The notes: generated from the sequence alone by a model not told the origin. A DNA stretch of 64,000 nt from Sutcliffiella horikoshii (GCF_019931755.1 NZ_CP082918.1:3948001-4012000), one strand, 5' to 3'. Positions 34,948 to 45,293 are shown, counted from the first letter of the stretch. A program made the numbers and translations.

Positions 34948-35781
34948 TCAATTGGAATTCTCTTTTTTCCTTTTACTGGCTGATAAAACTGTCTGATATA
35001 ATAGTGTTGCGATAGTAATTGGACCTACCCCACCTGGAACTGGGGTTATCGCACTCGCCTTTTCCAAACAAGACTCAAAATCCACATCTCCTACATTTCC
35101 TCCATTATAGCCGGCGTCAATGACAACTGCTCCCTCTTTTATCCAACTTCCTTTAACAAAGTTGGGCTTTCCAACTGCTGCAATAACTATATCAGCAGTT
35201 GAGACAATCTGTTCCAAACCTTCTGTATAGGAATGACATATCGTGACAGTAGCATTTGCATTTAGCAATAATGATGCCATAGGTTTTCCTAGGATAGGAC
35301 TTCTGCCGATTACCACTGCATGTTTTCCTTCTACTTGAATTTTATAATGTTTCAGTAGTTTCATAATTGCCGCTGGTGTACAGGATGGATTTGCATCCAT
35401 GCCCAGTGCCATATTCCCAAATCCGGTAGTTGTTACTCCGTCTACATCCTTATCTATATGTATTTTATTAAATGCATCTCTTTCATCTAGATGAGAGGGA
35501 ATTGGGTGTTGTAGCAAGATACCATCTACTTCTTGATCATGATTTAGTTTTCTAATTAGTTCTAATAACTCTTCTTGAGTAGTTTCAGTGTTAAGATGAT
35601 ATGAAATGGAATCGATTCCAACTCTTGCACAAGCTTTTACCTTCATCCTTACATAAGTCTCGGATGAGGGATTGTTACCTACTAATATAGTTGCTAACTT
35701 AGGTACTACTTTTGTTCTTGCAAGCTCTTCCTTAATATTTTTCTCTAATATCAATACTATTGGTCTACCTAGTAATAACAA
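34948..35781 (-). CDS. folD: methylene-THF dehydrogenase / methenyl-THF cyclohydrolase
   Basis: Bifunctional FolD oxidises 5,10-methylene-THF and hydrolyses the product to 10-formyl-THF. At 277 residues it is slightly shorter than usual, by trimming of the N-terminus. Landmarks: TYVRMKVKACARVGI with the Tyr43/Lys47 catalytic pair, DKDVDGVTTTGFGN, the dinucleotide site VVIGRSPILGKPMASLL, and PVPGGVGPITIATLL. The start is TTG, eight bases after AAGGAGAG. The usual folD neighbours (nusB, xseA) are absent. Pairing with glyA behind a sugar-modification locus suggests a dedicated formyl-donor supply. Confidence 0.93.
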   Translation of the reverse strand: MLLLGRPIVLILEKNIKEELARTKVVPKLATILVGNNPSSETYVRMKVKACARVGIDSISYHLNTETTQEELLELIRKLNHDQEVDGILLQHPIPSHLDERDAFNKIHIDKDVDGVTTTGFGNMALGMDANPSCTPAAIMKLLKHYKIQVEGKHAVVIGRSPILGKPMASLLLNANATVTICHSYTEGLEQIVSTADIVIAAVGKPNFVKGSWIKEGAVVIDAGYNGGNVGDVDFESCLEKASAITPVPGGVGPITIATLLYQTVLSASKRKKENSN

Positions 35782-35829
35782 ATTATCTCTCCTTTATTAT
35801 CAATTGCTTTCTAAGAAAAATGCCAGATT

Positions 35830-35867
35830 AAAGGACTCTTCAACAATGATATGTTAAAGAGTCCTTT
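35830..35867. terminator. hairpin between ugd and folD
   Basis: AAAGGACTCTT / AAGAGTCCTTT 11-bp stem, 16-nt loop. The longer U-tract is on the plus strand, but TTTAATC follows on the minus strand, so read-through from ugd into folD-glyA may be partial. Confidence 0.65.
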
Positions 35868-35874
35868 TTTTGAA

Positions 35875-37041
35875 TCAATCCCTACTAAAAATATCTCTAG
35901 TGTATACCTTATCCTTAACTTCCACTAAATCCTTAGACAATCGATTTGCTACAATGACATCTGATATCTTCTTAAATGCCTCGAAATCATTGACTACTCT
36001 TGAGTTATAGAAACGCTCTTCACTTAGGGCAGGCTCATACACAACTACTTCAATTCCTTTTGCTTTGATACGCTTCATAACGCCTTGTATGGCAGACTGT
36101 CTAAAGTTATCGGAATCCATCTTCATGGTAAGCCTATAGATACCTACAATCTTTGGGTTTCTTTGAATAATCATTTCGGCAATATGGTCCTTTCGGGTTC
36201 TATTTGCATCTACAATAGCCGTCATGATATTATTTGGCACGTCTTCATAGTTAGCCAGCAGCTGTTTCGTATCCTTAGGGAGGCAATACCCACCATATCC
36301 AAACGAAGGATTATTATAATGACTGCCTATTCTCGGGTCAAGCCCTACTCCATCAATAATTTGCTGGGTATTCAAATCCCGAATCTCAGCGTAAGAATCC
36401 AATTCATTAAAAAAAGCAACCCTCATCGCAAGATAGGTATTTGCAAATAGCTTTATAGCTTCCGCTTCTGTCGAGTTTGTAAATAAGATATCAATATCGT
36501 CCTTTACCGCACCCTCCGCTAACAAATTAGCAAACACTTCCGCACGTTCTGACTGTTCACCAACAACAATTCGCGATGGATACAAGTTATCATACAATGC
36601 TTTCCCTTCCCTCAAGAACTCCGGGGAAAAGATAATATTTTCCGTCTCGAACTTTTCACGTATCGCTTTGGTATAACCAACTGGCACGGTAGACTTAATC
36701 ACCATCACCGCATCCGGATTAATCGATAATACATTAGCAATAACAGCCTCTACCGTTCTCGTATTAAAATAATTCTTCTCAGGATCATAATTGGTAGGAG
36801 TAGAAATAATCACATACTCAGCATCCTTAAAAGCCTTATAATTATTCGTGGTCGCCGTTAAATTCAACTCTTTTGTAGCCAGAAATTCTTCAATCTCATT
36901 ATCTATGATTGGAGATTTCTTATTGTTAATCATATCTACTTTTTCTTGAATAACATCTAATGCGATTACTTCGTTGTGTTGGGCTAATAATACAGCATTT
37001 GATAATCCTACGTAGCCTGTTCCTGCGATTGTTATCTTCAC
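35875..37041 (-). CDS. ugd: UDP-glucose 6-dehydrogenase (E. coli Ugd-like)
   Basis: NAD-dependent oxidation of UDP-glucose to UDP-glucuronate for the polysaccharide. The 388 residues have the length of E. coli Ugd rather than the longer Bacillus TuaD/YwqF type. Long stretches look nearly the same as I recall for E. coli Ugd, e.g. [48 protein letters not shown] and [18 protein letters not shown] with catalytic Cys253. The open frame extends to a GTG at 37050, but AAGGA lies ten bases before the GTG at 37041, giving [15 protein letters not shown]-glucose would come from the GtaB encoded upstream. Confidence 0.92.
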   Translation of the reverse strand: MKITIAGTGYVGLSNAVLLAQHNEVIALDVIQEKVDMINNKKSPIIDNEIEEFLATKELNLTATTNNYKAFKDAEYVIISTPTNYDPEKNYFNTRTVEAVIANVLSINPDAVMVIKSTVPVGYTKAIREKFETENIIFSPEFLREGKALYDNLYPSRIVVGEQSERAEVFANLLAEGAVKDDIDILFTNSTEAEAIKLFANTYLAMRVAFFNELDSYAEIRDLNTQQIIDGVGLDPRIGSHYNNPSFGYGGYCLPKDTKQLLANYEDVPNNIMTAIVDANRTRKDHIAEMIIQRNPKIVGIYRLTMKMDSDNFRQSAIQGVMKRIKAKGIEVVVYEPALSEERFYNSRVVNDFEAFKKISDVIVANRLSKDLVEVKDKVYTRDIFSRD

Positions 37042-37046
37042 AAAAA

Positions 37047-37955
37047 TCACATCCTTAGAAACTTTTTTATTAAACGTTTTAGTTCAATTACACGAAAATC
37101 AAAACTTGTTCCATAATGGTTTTGAAAATTCTTTAATATTCTTTTATTTATTTTTGGATCAGTTAATGTGCATTTTATTAAATTTTCATTCAATTTAACG
37201 TCGTAATGAGACGTAACCCCACTATGTGTTCCCGAACCATCCAACCCAATATTTTTTATTCGTGATTTAACGGGATAGACAGTGAGCAAGTTCTTTTTCC
37301 ACTGCGAGTAGCACCAACGAATTGCCCATGAATTTATATTCCCTTCCATTTGTGCATCTAACATATTTGCCATGTCCCTACCGCCACGATTAAACTGCTT
37401 TCTCAAAGATTTATTTTTTTTAAACTTTTCATAGTCTTCTACAAACCAATCTACTTGACTCCATCTATTTTCCCATGTTGCCCATCCCCAACTGCATCCT
37501 CTATATGAATAGTAAATCTCATCCTTATAATTTTCTGGAATTTTGATTGGTATATTATAACCACTAACTGACCAGATTTTTTCTAAATCCTTGTAATACT
37601 TTAACGCATCATTCATGTACGTTAAAAAATCAGGAGCGGAAATTAAGTCATCTTCTAAAACGATTACTTCTCCATACTCATTGATAATTTCGCTTACCCC
37701 TTCTATTACTGATTTAGCTAGACCTTTATTTAGTTCTGCTTTATTAATAGTAACTGATTTAAAATAATTCTTTTCTCTGATAGAGTCTATATAATCTCGA
37801 ACTGCTTGTACTTCTACAGAGTTTTCACTTCGTGCTGCATCCGAAAAAATAAAAATATTGGATTCTTTCGCTAATTTATTTGCAGATAGAGCTTCAATAG
37901 TTTTTATTGTATGTTGTGGTCGATTGTATACAAAAAGTACAACTGGAGCTAACAT
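37047..37955 (-). CDS. glycosyltransferase (GT2/GNT-I-like fold)
   Basis: A 302-residue GT-A-type enzyme: [21 protein letters not shown] at the N-terminus, [22 protein letters not shown] (an EDD metal-binding motif) near residue 100, then [15 protein letters not shown]. This pattern occurs in sugar transferases annotated as GT2 or hemolysin/HlpA-like. GGAGG precedes the ATG. Donor and acceptor cannot be told. It is cytoplasmic, acting on the lipid-linked repeat unit. Confidence 0.8.
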   Translation of the reverse strand: MLAPVVLFVYNRPQHTIKTIEALSANKLAKESNIFIFSDAARSENSVEVQAVRDYIDSIREKNYFKSVTINKAELNKGLAKSVIEGVSEIINEYGEVIVLEDDLISAPDFLTYMNDALKYYKDLEKIWSVSGYNIPIKIPENYKDEIYYSYRGCSWGWATWENRWSQVDWFVEDYEKFKKNKSLRKQFNRGGRDMANMLDAQMEGNINSWAIRWCYSQWKKNLLTVYPVKSRIKNIGLDGSGTHSGVTSHYDVKLNENLIKCTLTDPKINKRILKNFQNHYGTSFDFRVIELKRLIKKFLRM

Positions 37956-37977
37956 TATTGGCCTCCAATATTTTAAA

Positions 37978-39321
37978 TTATAGTTTTCTAATCTTGAATA
38001 GGTTTTTAGGTAAAAAAGCTTTAGTAATCATGACACTTGATATTCGGGTCTTTGCAAAAGCGGCTAAAATAATTACATTTGCAAAAATTTGAGCTATAAG
38101 AGTTGCAATAGATGCCCCAATTCCTCCATACACTGGAATCATAATATAATTTAACCCCACATTTACTATTAAACCAGCAAAAGTGTATACTAGTGTATAC
38201 TTTTGCAGATCTTCAATTAATAACCACACTGAACGAGCCGATCCTAATGTTGCAAAAGTACCAGCCCACACACTTATTATTATTATACTCGCTGCACTAC
38301 TGTATTCATCACCATATAAAACAGACACAATAAAACCAGAAGATAGAATAATAATTACACCAAATACTATACCAGTCCAAGCTACAATTGAATATAATAT
38401 TTGCATAGCATTCATATAACTTTGTTGGTTCTCTAATTTTTTCTTCATAATAATAGGCTTAAATGACGTAATAATAGCTAATGGAACAAAATACCACATA
38501 CTTGTAATTTGAGTTGCTGCTGAATATAAACCTAGTTCTTTTTTATCTATTAATAAAGAACCAAGCATTACCTTGTCTATTTGCATGTATAGAGTAACCA
38601 TAAGCCCTGAAAGAACCAAATACCAACTCTGTGATAGTATTTTTTTTGCATAAAGAAATTTGAATTTCCATTTCGTTTTTGAACTCCTATGTTTGAAATA
38701 TGCAACAACTAGTGCAATACCAATTATTAATGTATCGGACATATAAATGAGAGCTAGGTGGACTAAACTTCCCTCTAATACCACAAATACAACTTTAAGT
38801 ATAGCTGAGAAAACATATGCACCCATACGAATTAATGAAGAAATTTTTGATTTTTGGTATGCTTGTATCCAATATTCAATAACCTCTAAAGATTTAAAAA
38901 TCATGGTAAATGACATAACCAATACAAGTAAATGAACAAGAGTTTCATTGGGGGCGACAAACCGAATAACTATACTAGTAAGCAAAGTTAAAAAAAATCC
39001 ACCTAAAACCCTTAACAACAAACTTGTAAAAAGTATTGTCCCTTCTTCTTCTTCTTGCTGTACTATTATTTTTACTGATAGTGTTTCTAAACCAAGTGTA
39101 GACAAGGCTGTAAATAATGTTACGAAAGCTAACGCATAATTATAAATACCATAATTTTCGGGACCCAAATATCTAGCAACCAATGCCATTACTAAAATAC
39201 CGATAGCCATTGTAAAAACTTTGTCTCCAACTAGCCAACTTGCATTCTTAATAGTTTTTGCGAGAATAGCATTATCTTTAATTCTCGAAGAAAGTAATAC
39301 GATTTTATCTTTAATTTTCAA
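37978..39321 (-). CDS. Wzx-type oligosaccharide flippase
   Basis: A 447-residue membrane protein of the polysaccharide transporter (MOP) family, with about twelve to fourteen helices. The N-terminal NASWLVGDKVFTMAIGILVMALVARYLGPENYGIYNYALAF is typical (the GPENYG turn). It moves the undecaprenyl-linked repeat unit across the membrane. TTG start after AAGGAATAG. The flanking Wzy-like polymerase and glycosyltransferases support the role. Confidence 0.9.
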   Translation of the reverse strand: MKIKDKIVLLSSRIKDNAILAKTIKNASWLVGDKVFTMAIGILVMALVARYLGPENYGIYNYALAFVTLFTALSTLGLETLSVKIIVQQEEEEGTILFTSLLLRVLGGFFLTLLTSIVIRFVAPNETLVHLLVLVMSFTMIFKSLEVIEYWIQAYQKSKISSLIRMGAYVFSAILKVVFVVLEGSLVHLALIYMSDTLIIGIALVVAYFKHRSSKTKWKFKFLYAKKILSQSWYLVLSGLMVTLYMQIDKVMLGSLLIDKKELGLYSAATQITSMWYFVPLAIITSFKPIIMKKKLENQQSYMNAMQILYSIVAWTGIVFGVIIILSSGFIVSVLYGDEYSSAASIIIISVWAGTFATLGSARSVWLLIEDLQKYTLVYTFAGLIVNVGLNYIMIPVYGGIGASIATLIAQIFANVIILAAFAKTRISSVMITKAFLPKNLFKIRKL

Positions 39322-39324
39322 TTT

Positions 39325-40596
39325 CTATTCCTTCTTTTGTAAAATTTCTTCGTATATCTCGAATAAACGTTTGGTGTTGTTTAGTGGATTATGCGTTTGT
39401 AATGCATTTTCTCTAGCATTTCCAGAAAATTCTTTAGCCATAATTTCATTTTCGAATATTTCACATACATAGTGTGCTAACATATATGCTGCATCGTGTT
39501 GATATAAAAAACCTTCCTCATTATGTTTTAATCTATCAATTACTCCTCCAACATATGATGCAATGCTCGGTACACCAAGAATTTTGGCTTCACTTAGTGA
39601 ATTCGATTCATTTTCAATTATTGATGGTGATACAAATATATGCGACTTTAAGAAACGCTCACACATCTGTTTTTCTTGAAGAACCCCAGTAAAAGAAATA
39701 TGATTTATCAAGTTATTTCTTTCTATCAATTCTTCAATATACTTCGCATACGACGATTTTTTAAGTTTATCTTTTAAGGTTTTTGCTACTGTAACATCGG
39801 GTCCTGCGATGTACACCTTTGTCTGTGGGTATTTCTTTAAAATAGAGGGTAGCGCCTCGAGCACATGATGTAACCCTTTTATAGGATAAGATGCTTGACT
39901 CAAGAATATCGAGTATTTTTCGCAATTTTCATATACCCACTCATGCTTGTAAAATTCTTCCCTTAAAGTTTCATTGCAAAAATGATAGGCAACATTGGGG
40001 TTAATCTGAGCAGCGCATGCCTTATCCCACGTTGTTCGACCGATAATATGATTTGCTTTTTGAATTGCTTCGATCTCAAGTAATCCCCTTTTTTCAAACT
40101 GTTTTTGTTGAAGGAGAATATTACTACGTTTAACAAAATCTCTGAATGTGAATCTTGTTTGAACTCTTATTGGTATTCCAGCTGTATAATGTTTTGCAAT
40201 AACGGAAACAAGGCCCTGAATATTAATTACCGTTTTAATTCCCTGTTCCTTACAAATGTTTATCATTGCCAAGGAATGGGCAAACTCCGTCCCGAAAATA
40301 TGAACAAGGTCCGGCTTTAACTCTAATAGTATATTTTTTAGATATTTGTTTTGACGGACGGATTCCTTGTCCTTAAAATTTATAGCAGGAAAAGAAAAGT
40401 AATTAATTTTTTCTCCAGTAAGTTTTTTTATATCTTTTGATTGTGGGTTAGGAAATGCAATTGAAAGTTTTATATTATCCTTTGTTGACAAATTTTTCGA
40501 TGCTGTTATAAGCCAACCTCCAAGTGGTAGTGGATTTTCATTCATGAGATCACTTGCTTCAGGAAGTGGGATGTTGGCCAGCCATAGAACATTCAT
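39325..40596 (-). CDS. glycosyltransferase family 4-like
   Basis: A 423-residue GT-B enzyme. The N-terminal part reads MNVLWLANIPLPEASDLM with GGWLITASKNLS; the C-terminal half has VYIAGPDVT, ISFTGVLQEKQMCERFLKSHIFVSPSIIENESNSLSEAKILGVP and VGG, the usual nucleotide-sugar binding signature (E-x7-E). AAAGGAG precedes the ATG. Specificity is unknown. Confidence 0.87.
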   Translation of the reverse strand: MNVLWLANIPLPEASDLMNENPLPLGGWLITASKNLSTKDNIKLSIAFPNPQSKDIKKLTGEKINYFSFPAINFKDKESVRQNKYLKNILLELKPDLVHIFGTEFAHSLAMINICKEQGIKTVINIQGLVSVIAKHYTAGIPIRVQTRFTFRDFVKRSNILLQQKQFEKRGLLEIEAIQKANHIIGRTTWDKACAAQINPNVAYHFCNETLREEFYKHEWVYENCEKYSIFLSQASYPIKGLHHVLEALPSILKKYPQTKVYIAGPDVTVAKTLKDKLKKSSYAKYIEELIERNNLINHISFTGVLQEKQMCERFLKSHIFVSPSIIENESNSLSEAKILGVPSIASYVGGVIDRLKHNEEGFLYQHDAAYMLAHYVCEIFENEIMAKEFSGNARENALQTHNPLNNTKRLFEIYEEILQKKE

Positions 40597-40633
40597 ATTA
40601 TTCTCCTTTAGATTCTATTAAGATAGATAGTGA

Positions 40634-41920
40634 CTATTTTTTCTGTTTACTATAGTAAGATAGAATTAAAAACATTATTATCACTACCCAGGTGTGTGTG
40701 CTTGTTCCAATCCATCTCATTGGACTTTCAAAGATCATTAAAATAATCATAATATATGCGCCTTTGTAACCAAAGTTATTAGTTTTAAGCATTTTTTTAT
40801 AGATAACTAACGAGAGTATTCCAAACATTAATGAGCCAAGTATTACCCCTAAATAACCAAAGTCATAAAAAAATGTATATACCATGGTTGGAAAAGCATT
40901 ATAAATAGCACCTTCATTACTCACTGTAATATAGGTTTGATTATGTTCACTTATATAAGATGCAATAGGATTAATATCAAAACCAACAAATCTCAGAATG
41001 AAAATAAATACATCAATGATTCCCCCAAAAAAAGCACCACCGAAAAATATGGAGTCATCATTCATAGCAAGAGGAAGCATATTCTCAAAATATAGATATG
41101 GAGCAGTAAAGTATATTATGACGGTAGAAAGTACACCGCCAATTCCTCCGTCAGTTTCAAGTCTTTTTAGAGAGACAAAGACTAGAGATAAAAGAATAGT
41201 TATAATAAATACTTGCATTAATAATTTTTTTAGAAACTTTATTTGATTAATTTGCTTTCTGTTAATAAAATAGGCAGCAATAAAAACTATTCCAAATGAT
41301 ATAATTATACTTCTACCACCAGATGAGAAAACATAAAGTATAATGGATAGTATTGTCGCTATGACAACTAGCTTATTATATTTTTTTTGGAAAAACTGTA
41401 ATGATACAAATATAATGCTAAAAACAATTACTGGAAGAACAAATAAATTATTTATAAGATGATCGTAGCCGCTCATTATTGTTTCTTGTCTAAAGTAATT
41501 ATACCTTATTGCAATATAACTAACTCCTGACATTAACAATTGTAATGCCTTTACAGATCTAATAGCCAATATTGTTACCACTATTCCAAGTGACACTAAC
41601 AATAACTTCAAAAATAAATTATTAATTAACTCTTGACTGAATACTTGTTGTTTCTCTTCATTAATATACTTTGGCTGTTGCTTGAAACTTGATTTTTTCA
41701 AATAATAAATTAAAGGGAAATTAAATGATAAGATAGCTACTAACATAATAAAGTAAGTATATTCACTAGGAACATATATACCAAAAAAACCAAAATTCGA
41801 TATAAAAATTGTAATCCCCCACCAAAAATTAAATAAAATAAAAGGACTGTATATTCTTCTATCGATAATTGCCGAAACCATGATTAAAAAAAGACAAATA
41901 AAACTAGTTAGAATTGCCAT
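40634..41920 (-). CDS. Wzy-type repeat-unit polymerase (O-antigen polymerase-like)
   Basis: A 428-residue membrane protein with about ten to twelve helices and one large extracytoplasmic loop (around residues 265-330, containing YISEHNQTYITVSNEGAIYNAFP). This is the shape of O-antigen/capsule polymerases, whose sequences vary strongly. Several short Arg-rich turns (e.g. YSSGGRSIIISFG) fit. AGGGAG precedes the ATG. The role is assigned from topology and position next to Wzx. Confidence 0.8.
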   Translation of the reverse strand: MAILTSFICLFLIMVSAIIDRRIYSPFILFNFWWGITIFISNFGFFGIYVPSEYTYFIMLVAILSFNFPLIYYLKKSSFKQQPKYINEEKQQVFSQELINNLFLKLLLVSLGIVVTILAIRSVKALQLLMSGVSYIAIRYNYFRQETIMSGYDHLINNLFVLPVIVFSIIFVSLQFFQKKYNKLVVIATILSIILYVFSSGGRSIIISFGIVFIAAYFINRKQINQIKFLKKLLMQVFIITILLSLVFVSLKRLETDGGIGGVLSTVIIYFTAPYLYFENMLPLAMNDDSIFFGGAFFGGIIDVFIFILRFVGFDINPIASYISEHNQTYITVSNEGAIYNAFPTMVYTFFYDFGYLGVILGSLMFGILSLVIYKKMLKTNNFGYKGAYIMIILMIFESPMRWIGTSTHTWVVIIMFLILSYYSKQKK

Positions 41921-42080
41921 AATTACTCCCTAATTCTTTACTTAGATATCTGTTTATTACCTTGTTTTTGTTTTGTACTATATAATCCTTTAATATTTTG
42001 ACAAATACTAAAAAGTAAAGCAATTGAATTGAAAATAATATTTATTGACCATACAATAATAAATTTTATCTAAAACATAA
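41921..42080. other. 160 bp intergenic region inside the polysaccharide locus
   Basis: Very AT-rich, with no evident terminator or promoter; the largest gap inside the glycosyltransferase part. Confidence 0.4.
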
Positions 42081-43301
42081 TTAAAAAGTTGATTTACTTA
42101 AAAAATCAATGATTTTATGTGTCTGTTCTTTACTATTTTTTTTACTTATAATAAAATTTTGTGCTCTAGTTCCAAACCTCCCCAATTCTTTTTCGTCATT
42201 TCCAACAAGTTTAATAATCTTATCCTTTATTACCTCATTATTAAGTGTATCTACGGTATATAAATAATCGTAATACTCTTTAGGTATACCAACTAATTTT
42301 GTTGTAAGGACAGGAGTACCCGATGCCATATATTCAAACATTTTTGAAGGAAATGAATGCTTAGTATAAATATCATCTGGGTTCCTTAGATTTACAAGCA
42401 ACTTTGCTTTTTTTAGTTTTTCAAATGCTAAGTGTCGTGGCATAAAACCTAGATATTTAATACGTTTATCCAATTCTGCTCTTTTTTTAATTTCATTAGT
42501 CATATCACCTTTTCCAATTAACCATAATTCTATTGATTTATCTTCAATTAATTCGAAAACATCGAGTATTTTTGATATTCCAACTTCTTCATTTAAAGTG
42601 CCTGCATGGGCTATTGCGTTATTCTTTGGTGAAACAGCATTTAAATTGATTTTTTCACTATTGTATATACCCTCCATAATTAAGTAAGGTCTATTATTTT
42701 GGTTAACTACTTTATTCATTTCTTGTGAAAATAAAATATAAGCATTATAACTTTTTTGTAATTTATTCACAAGAAGTAAATACGGTTTAATTAACAATTT
42801 CTTGTACAACCTCATATTCTTTATTCTGTGTTTTGAATAAGTAAATAGAGATAAATCAGTAAATGTAACAACTTTTTTAATTGAGAATACCCAACCCATT
42901 ATTACTATTGCTAAAGAGACAGGTGGGAAATGGCAACTCGAATAAATAAATTTATTTTTTATATGTCTATTCTTTAAGGCCCAACTCATTATTTTAATAC
43001 AAGCTGATACAAAAAATGACATTTCTCTCATATAAGGGAAATTAATGAATTTTAAATAACTTAAATTCATTTCTTTCTTGTTTCTTCTGTTAAAAATAAA
43101 ACTAGCCTTCGGAAAATAATCAGTTTGGTGAATACTAACAATATCAATATCTACACGGTTATCTTTTAAAAACTCGTTAGTTAATGCTTTTTCAAACATG
43201 TACTGAGCAATAAAGTAAGGTTGTTGCTGTTGTTCCTTTTGAATAAATAATTCATCATCACAAATCTTTCCAAAATATAACATTTTCACTATTTTCACCA
43301 C
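42081..43301 (-). CDS. glycosyltransferase (GT4-like)
   Basis: A 406-residue GT-B enzyme: IAHAGTLNEEVGISKILDVFELI and IELWLIGKGDMTNEIKKRAEL in the nucleotide-binding half, then FPSKMFEYMASGTPVLTTKLVGIP, the family signature. The start is one of two adjacent GTG codons touching the TGA of the preceding gene, so it is translationally coupled. Very AT-rich codon use. Confidence 0.85.
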   Translation of the reverse strand: MVKIVKMLYFGKICDDELFIQKEQQQQPYFIAQYMFEKALTNEFLKDNRVDIDIVSIHQTDYFPKASFIFNRRNKKEMNLSYLKFINFPYMREMSFFVSACIKIMSWALKNRHIKNKFIYSSCHFPPVSLAIVIMGWVFSIKKVVTFTDLSLFTYSKHRIKNMRLYKKLLIKPYLLLVNKLQKSYNAYILFSQEMNKVVNQNNRPYLIMEGIYNSEKINLNAVSPKNNAIAHAGTLNEEVGISKILDVFELIEDKSIELWLIGKGDMTNEIKKRAELDKRIKYLGFMPRHLAFEKLKKAKLLVNLRNPDDIYTKHSFPSKMFEYMASGTPVLTTKLVGIPKEYYDYLYTVDTLNNEVIKDKIIKLVGNDEKELGRFGTRAQNFIISKKNSKEQTHKIIDFLSKSTF

Positions 43302-44159
43302 TCAATTTTTCCTAGAATAAAATTTAAAGATAGAATACGGGAGTGAATACAAAATTTTCGAATGGATTTCTACCATTTTATCTTTTTTATTTAGAAAATT
43401 AATCCATTTACTTAATAAGGTAGAAACTTTATATGCAAAAATGACTGGCCTCGGTAAAATACTCAACACACTTTTATTCTCTTTTATTTCTTTCCAAGTA
43501 CTTGCTTTATCATTAATTTGTACAAATGCTCTAAACCCCGCGTTTGATCCTCTTATTCTAAACCTTGTGTATATCCCGTTTATATATCCTATTGGATATT
43601 TCTCTGCTATTTGTTTATAAAAGTCTGTATCTTGTCCATATCTTTTCTCAATTGGAAAACGAATATTATCCTTAAACAAAATGTTTCTTTTTACAACCAC
43701 ACATGAAGTCTGCACTTTAAAGGAAATAAAACAATCTTTATAAACATTACCAGAGTAAATACTGGTATCAATTAACTTTGTTTTTTCTTTTCCTTCCCAA
43801 AACATCTCATATGAGTGATGACTCCAATGATAGTTATTTACTTCCATTGCACTTATCTGATCTGTAAGTTTATCCTGTAGCCATATATCATCAGAATCTA
43901 AAAAAGCAATATAGTCACCTGAGGATTTTTCAATACCTATATTTCTTGCAGAAGCTGGTCCACCATTTTGCTTGTAAACAAAATTAACACAACAATTATA
44001 ACTTTTCATTAAATCTGAAATATCTTCATTAGAGCCATCATTAATAACTAGAATTTCTTTATTCTCATAACTTTGGTTCAATACACTATCTATTGCTTCC
44101 TTTAGCCATCTCTGACCTGAATAAAATGGAATTACTACACTTACTAGTGGTTGATTCAT
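43302..44159 (-). CDS. glycosyltransferase family 2
   Basis: A 285-residue GT-A enzyme: LVSVVIPFYSGQRWLKEAID, LVINDGSNEDI, GGPASARNIGIEKSSGDYIAFLDSDDIW with the DSDD metal-binding motif near residue 88. The ATG at 44159 overlaps the capG stop (ATGA) and is preceded by GGAGGAAAG; the in-frame ATG at 44177 lies upstream of that site. Confidence 0.9.
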   Translation of the reverse strand: MNQPLVSVVIPFYSGQRWLKEAIDSVLNQSYENKEILVINDGSNEDISDLMKSYNCCVNFVYKQNGGPASARNIGIEKSSGDYIAFLDSDDIWLQDKLTDQISAMEVNNYHWSHHSYEMFWEGKEKTKLIDTSIYSGNVYKDCFISFKVQTSCVVVKRNILFKDNIRFPIEKRYGQDTDFYKQIAEKYPIGYINGIYTRFRIRGSNAGFRAFVQINDKASTWKEIKENKSVLSILPRPVIFAYKVSTLLSKWINFLNKKDKMVEIHSKILYSLPYSIFKFYSRKN

Positions 44160-45289
44160 TCTTTTTCTTTCCTCCAAACAACTCTATTCACATAGTCCGT
44201 ATAAGATAATATTATTCTAACAACTTTATCAGACACATTAGGCATGCTATAATCCCCAACAAGTCTTAAAGTTCCCGTTTCTTGATTTTCTAAAATCTCT
44301 AAGCCTTGTAGAATTCTTTCTTTAGTAAGACCAATCATCATTACCGAGGCTTCTTCCATCGCTTCTGGTCTCTCATGAGCTTGTCTAATATTCAATGCTC
44401 TAAACCCAAGTATAGAAGATTCTTCACTAATTGTCCCACTATCACTAAGAACCGCTTTCGCTTTAATTTGAAGCTTTACATAATCATTAAACCCTAATGG
44501 TTTCATTGTTTTTACTAATGGATTAAACTTTACTCCTTTAGAATTAATCATATTTCTAGTTCTAGGATGCGTACTCACAATTACAGGCTTTTGATACTTT
44601 TCTGCAATTGCATTCAAGCTTTCTATTAGATCTAAGAAATTGGTTTCTGAATTAATATTTTCTTCTCTGTGTGCTGAAACTACAAAATAATTTCCTTCCT
44701 CAAGCTCTAGTCTCTCAATTACATCCGATTTCTCAATATCATCTTTTCTAGAGTTGAGGACTTCGAACATTGGACTTCCAGTCTTAATAACTCGGTCTGC
44801 AGGGATTCCCTCTCTTAGAAGATACTCCCTTGCTATATCACTATAAGTTAAATTTATGTCAGCAGTATGATCAACAATCTTTCTGTTCGTTTCTTCGGGT
44901 ACTCTTTGATCAAAACATCTATTCCCTGCTTCCATATGAAAAATTGGAATTTGTCTTCTTTTTGCAGCAATTGCACATAAACAACTATTAGTATCACCAA
45001 GGACCAAGACAGCATCTGGATTTACTTCTTCCATAATAGGATCAATCTTAACAAGAATGTTGCCTATAGTTTCTACTGCAGTTCCAGTCGCTGCATTAAG
45101 AAAATAATCCGGCTTTTTTAAATTAAAATCATTAAAGAACACTTCGTTTAGCTCATAATCATAATTTTGTCCTGTATGAACAAGAGTGTGTTCTATTGCC
45201 TTTGATTTTTCTAATTTATTTAAGACAGCCGATAGTCTAATAATCTCTGGTCTAGTACCGACTACAGTCATGACTTTTAATTTCTTCAT
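44156..45289 (-). CDS. capG: UDP-sugar 2-epimerase of UDP-L-FucNAc synthesis (CapG/FnlC type)
   Basis: A 377-residue non-hydrolysing UDP-GlcNAc 2-epimerase-type enzyme: VVGTRPEIIRLSAVLNKLE, HTGQNYDYELNEVFF, DAVLVLGDTNSC, HMEAGNRCFDQRVPEETNRKIVDH and FVVSAHREENINSE. The RCFDQRVPEE variant and position after CapE- and CapF-type genes identify it as the C2 epimerase that completes UDP-N-acetyl-L-fucosamine, rather than the MnaA/ManNAc enzyme. GGAGGT precedes the ATG. Confidence 0.88.
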   Translation of the reverse strand: MKKLKVMTVVGTRPEIIRLSAVLNKLEKSKAIEHTLVHTGQNYDYELNEVFFNDFNLKKPDYFLNAATGTAVETIGNILVKIDPIMEEVNPDAVLVLGDTNSCLCAIAAKRRQIPIFHMEAGNRCFDQRVPEETNRKIVDHTADINLTYSDIAREYLLREGIPADRVIKTGSPMFEVLNSRKDDIEKSDVIERLELEEGNYFVVSAHREENINSETNFLDLIESLNAIAEKYQKPVIVSTHPRTRNMINSKGVKFNPLVKTMKPLGFNDYVKLQIKAKAVLSDSGTISEESSILGFRALNIRQAHERPEAMEEASVMMIGLTKERILQGLEILENQETGTLRLVGDYSMPNVSDKVVRIILSYTDYVNRVVWRKEKE

Positions 45290-45293
45290 TTAA

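Noticed and set aside
44156..45289. UDP-GlcNAc 2-epimerase MnaA for teichoic acid linkage
   Set aside because: The RCFDQRVPEE variant and position after capE and capF fit the FnlC/CapG type better.
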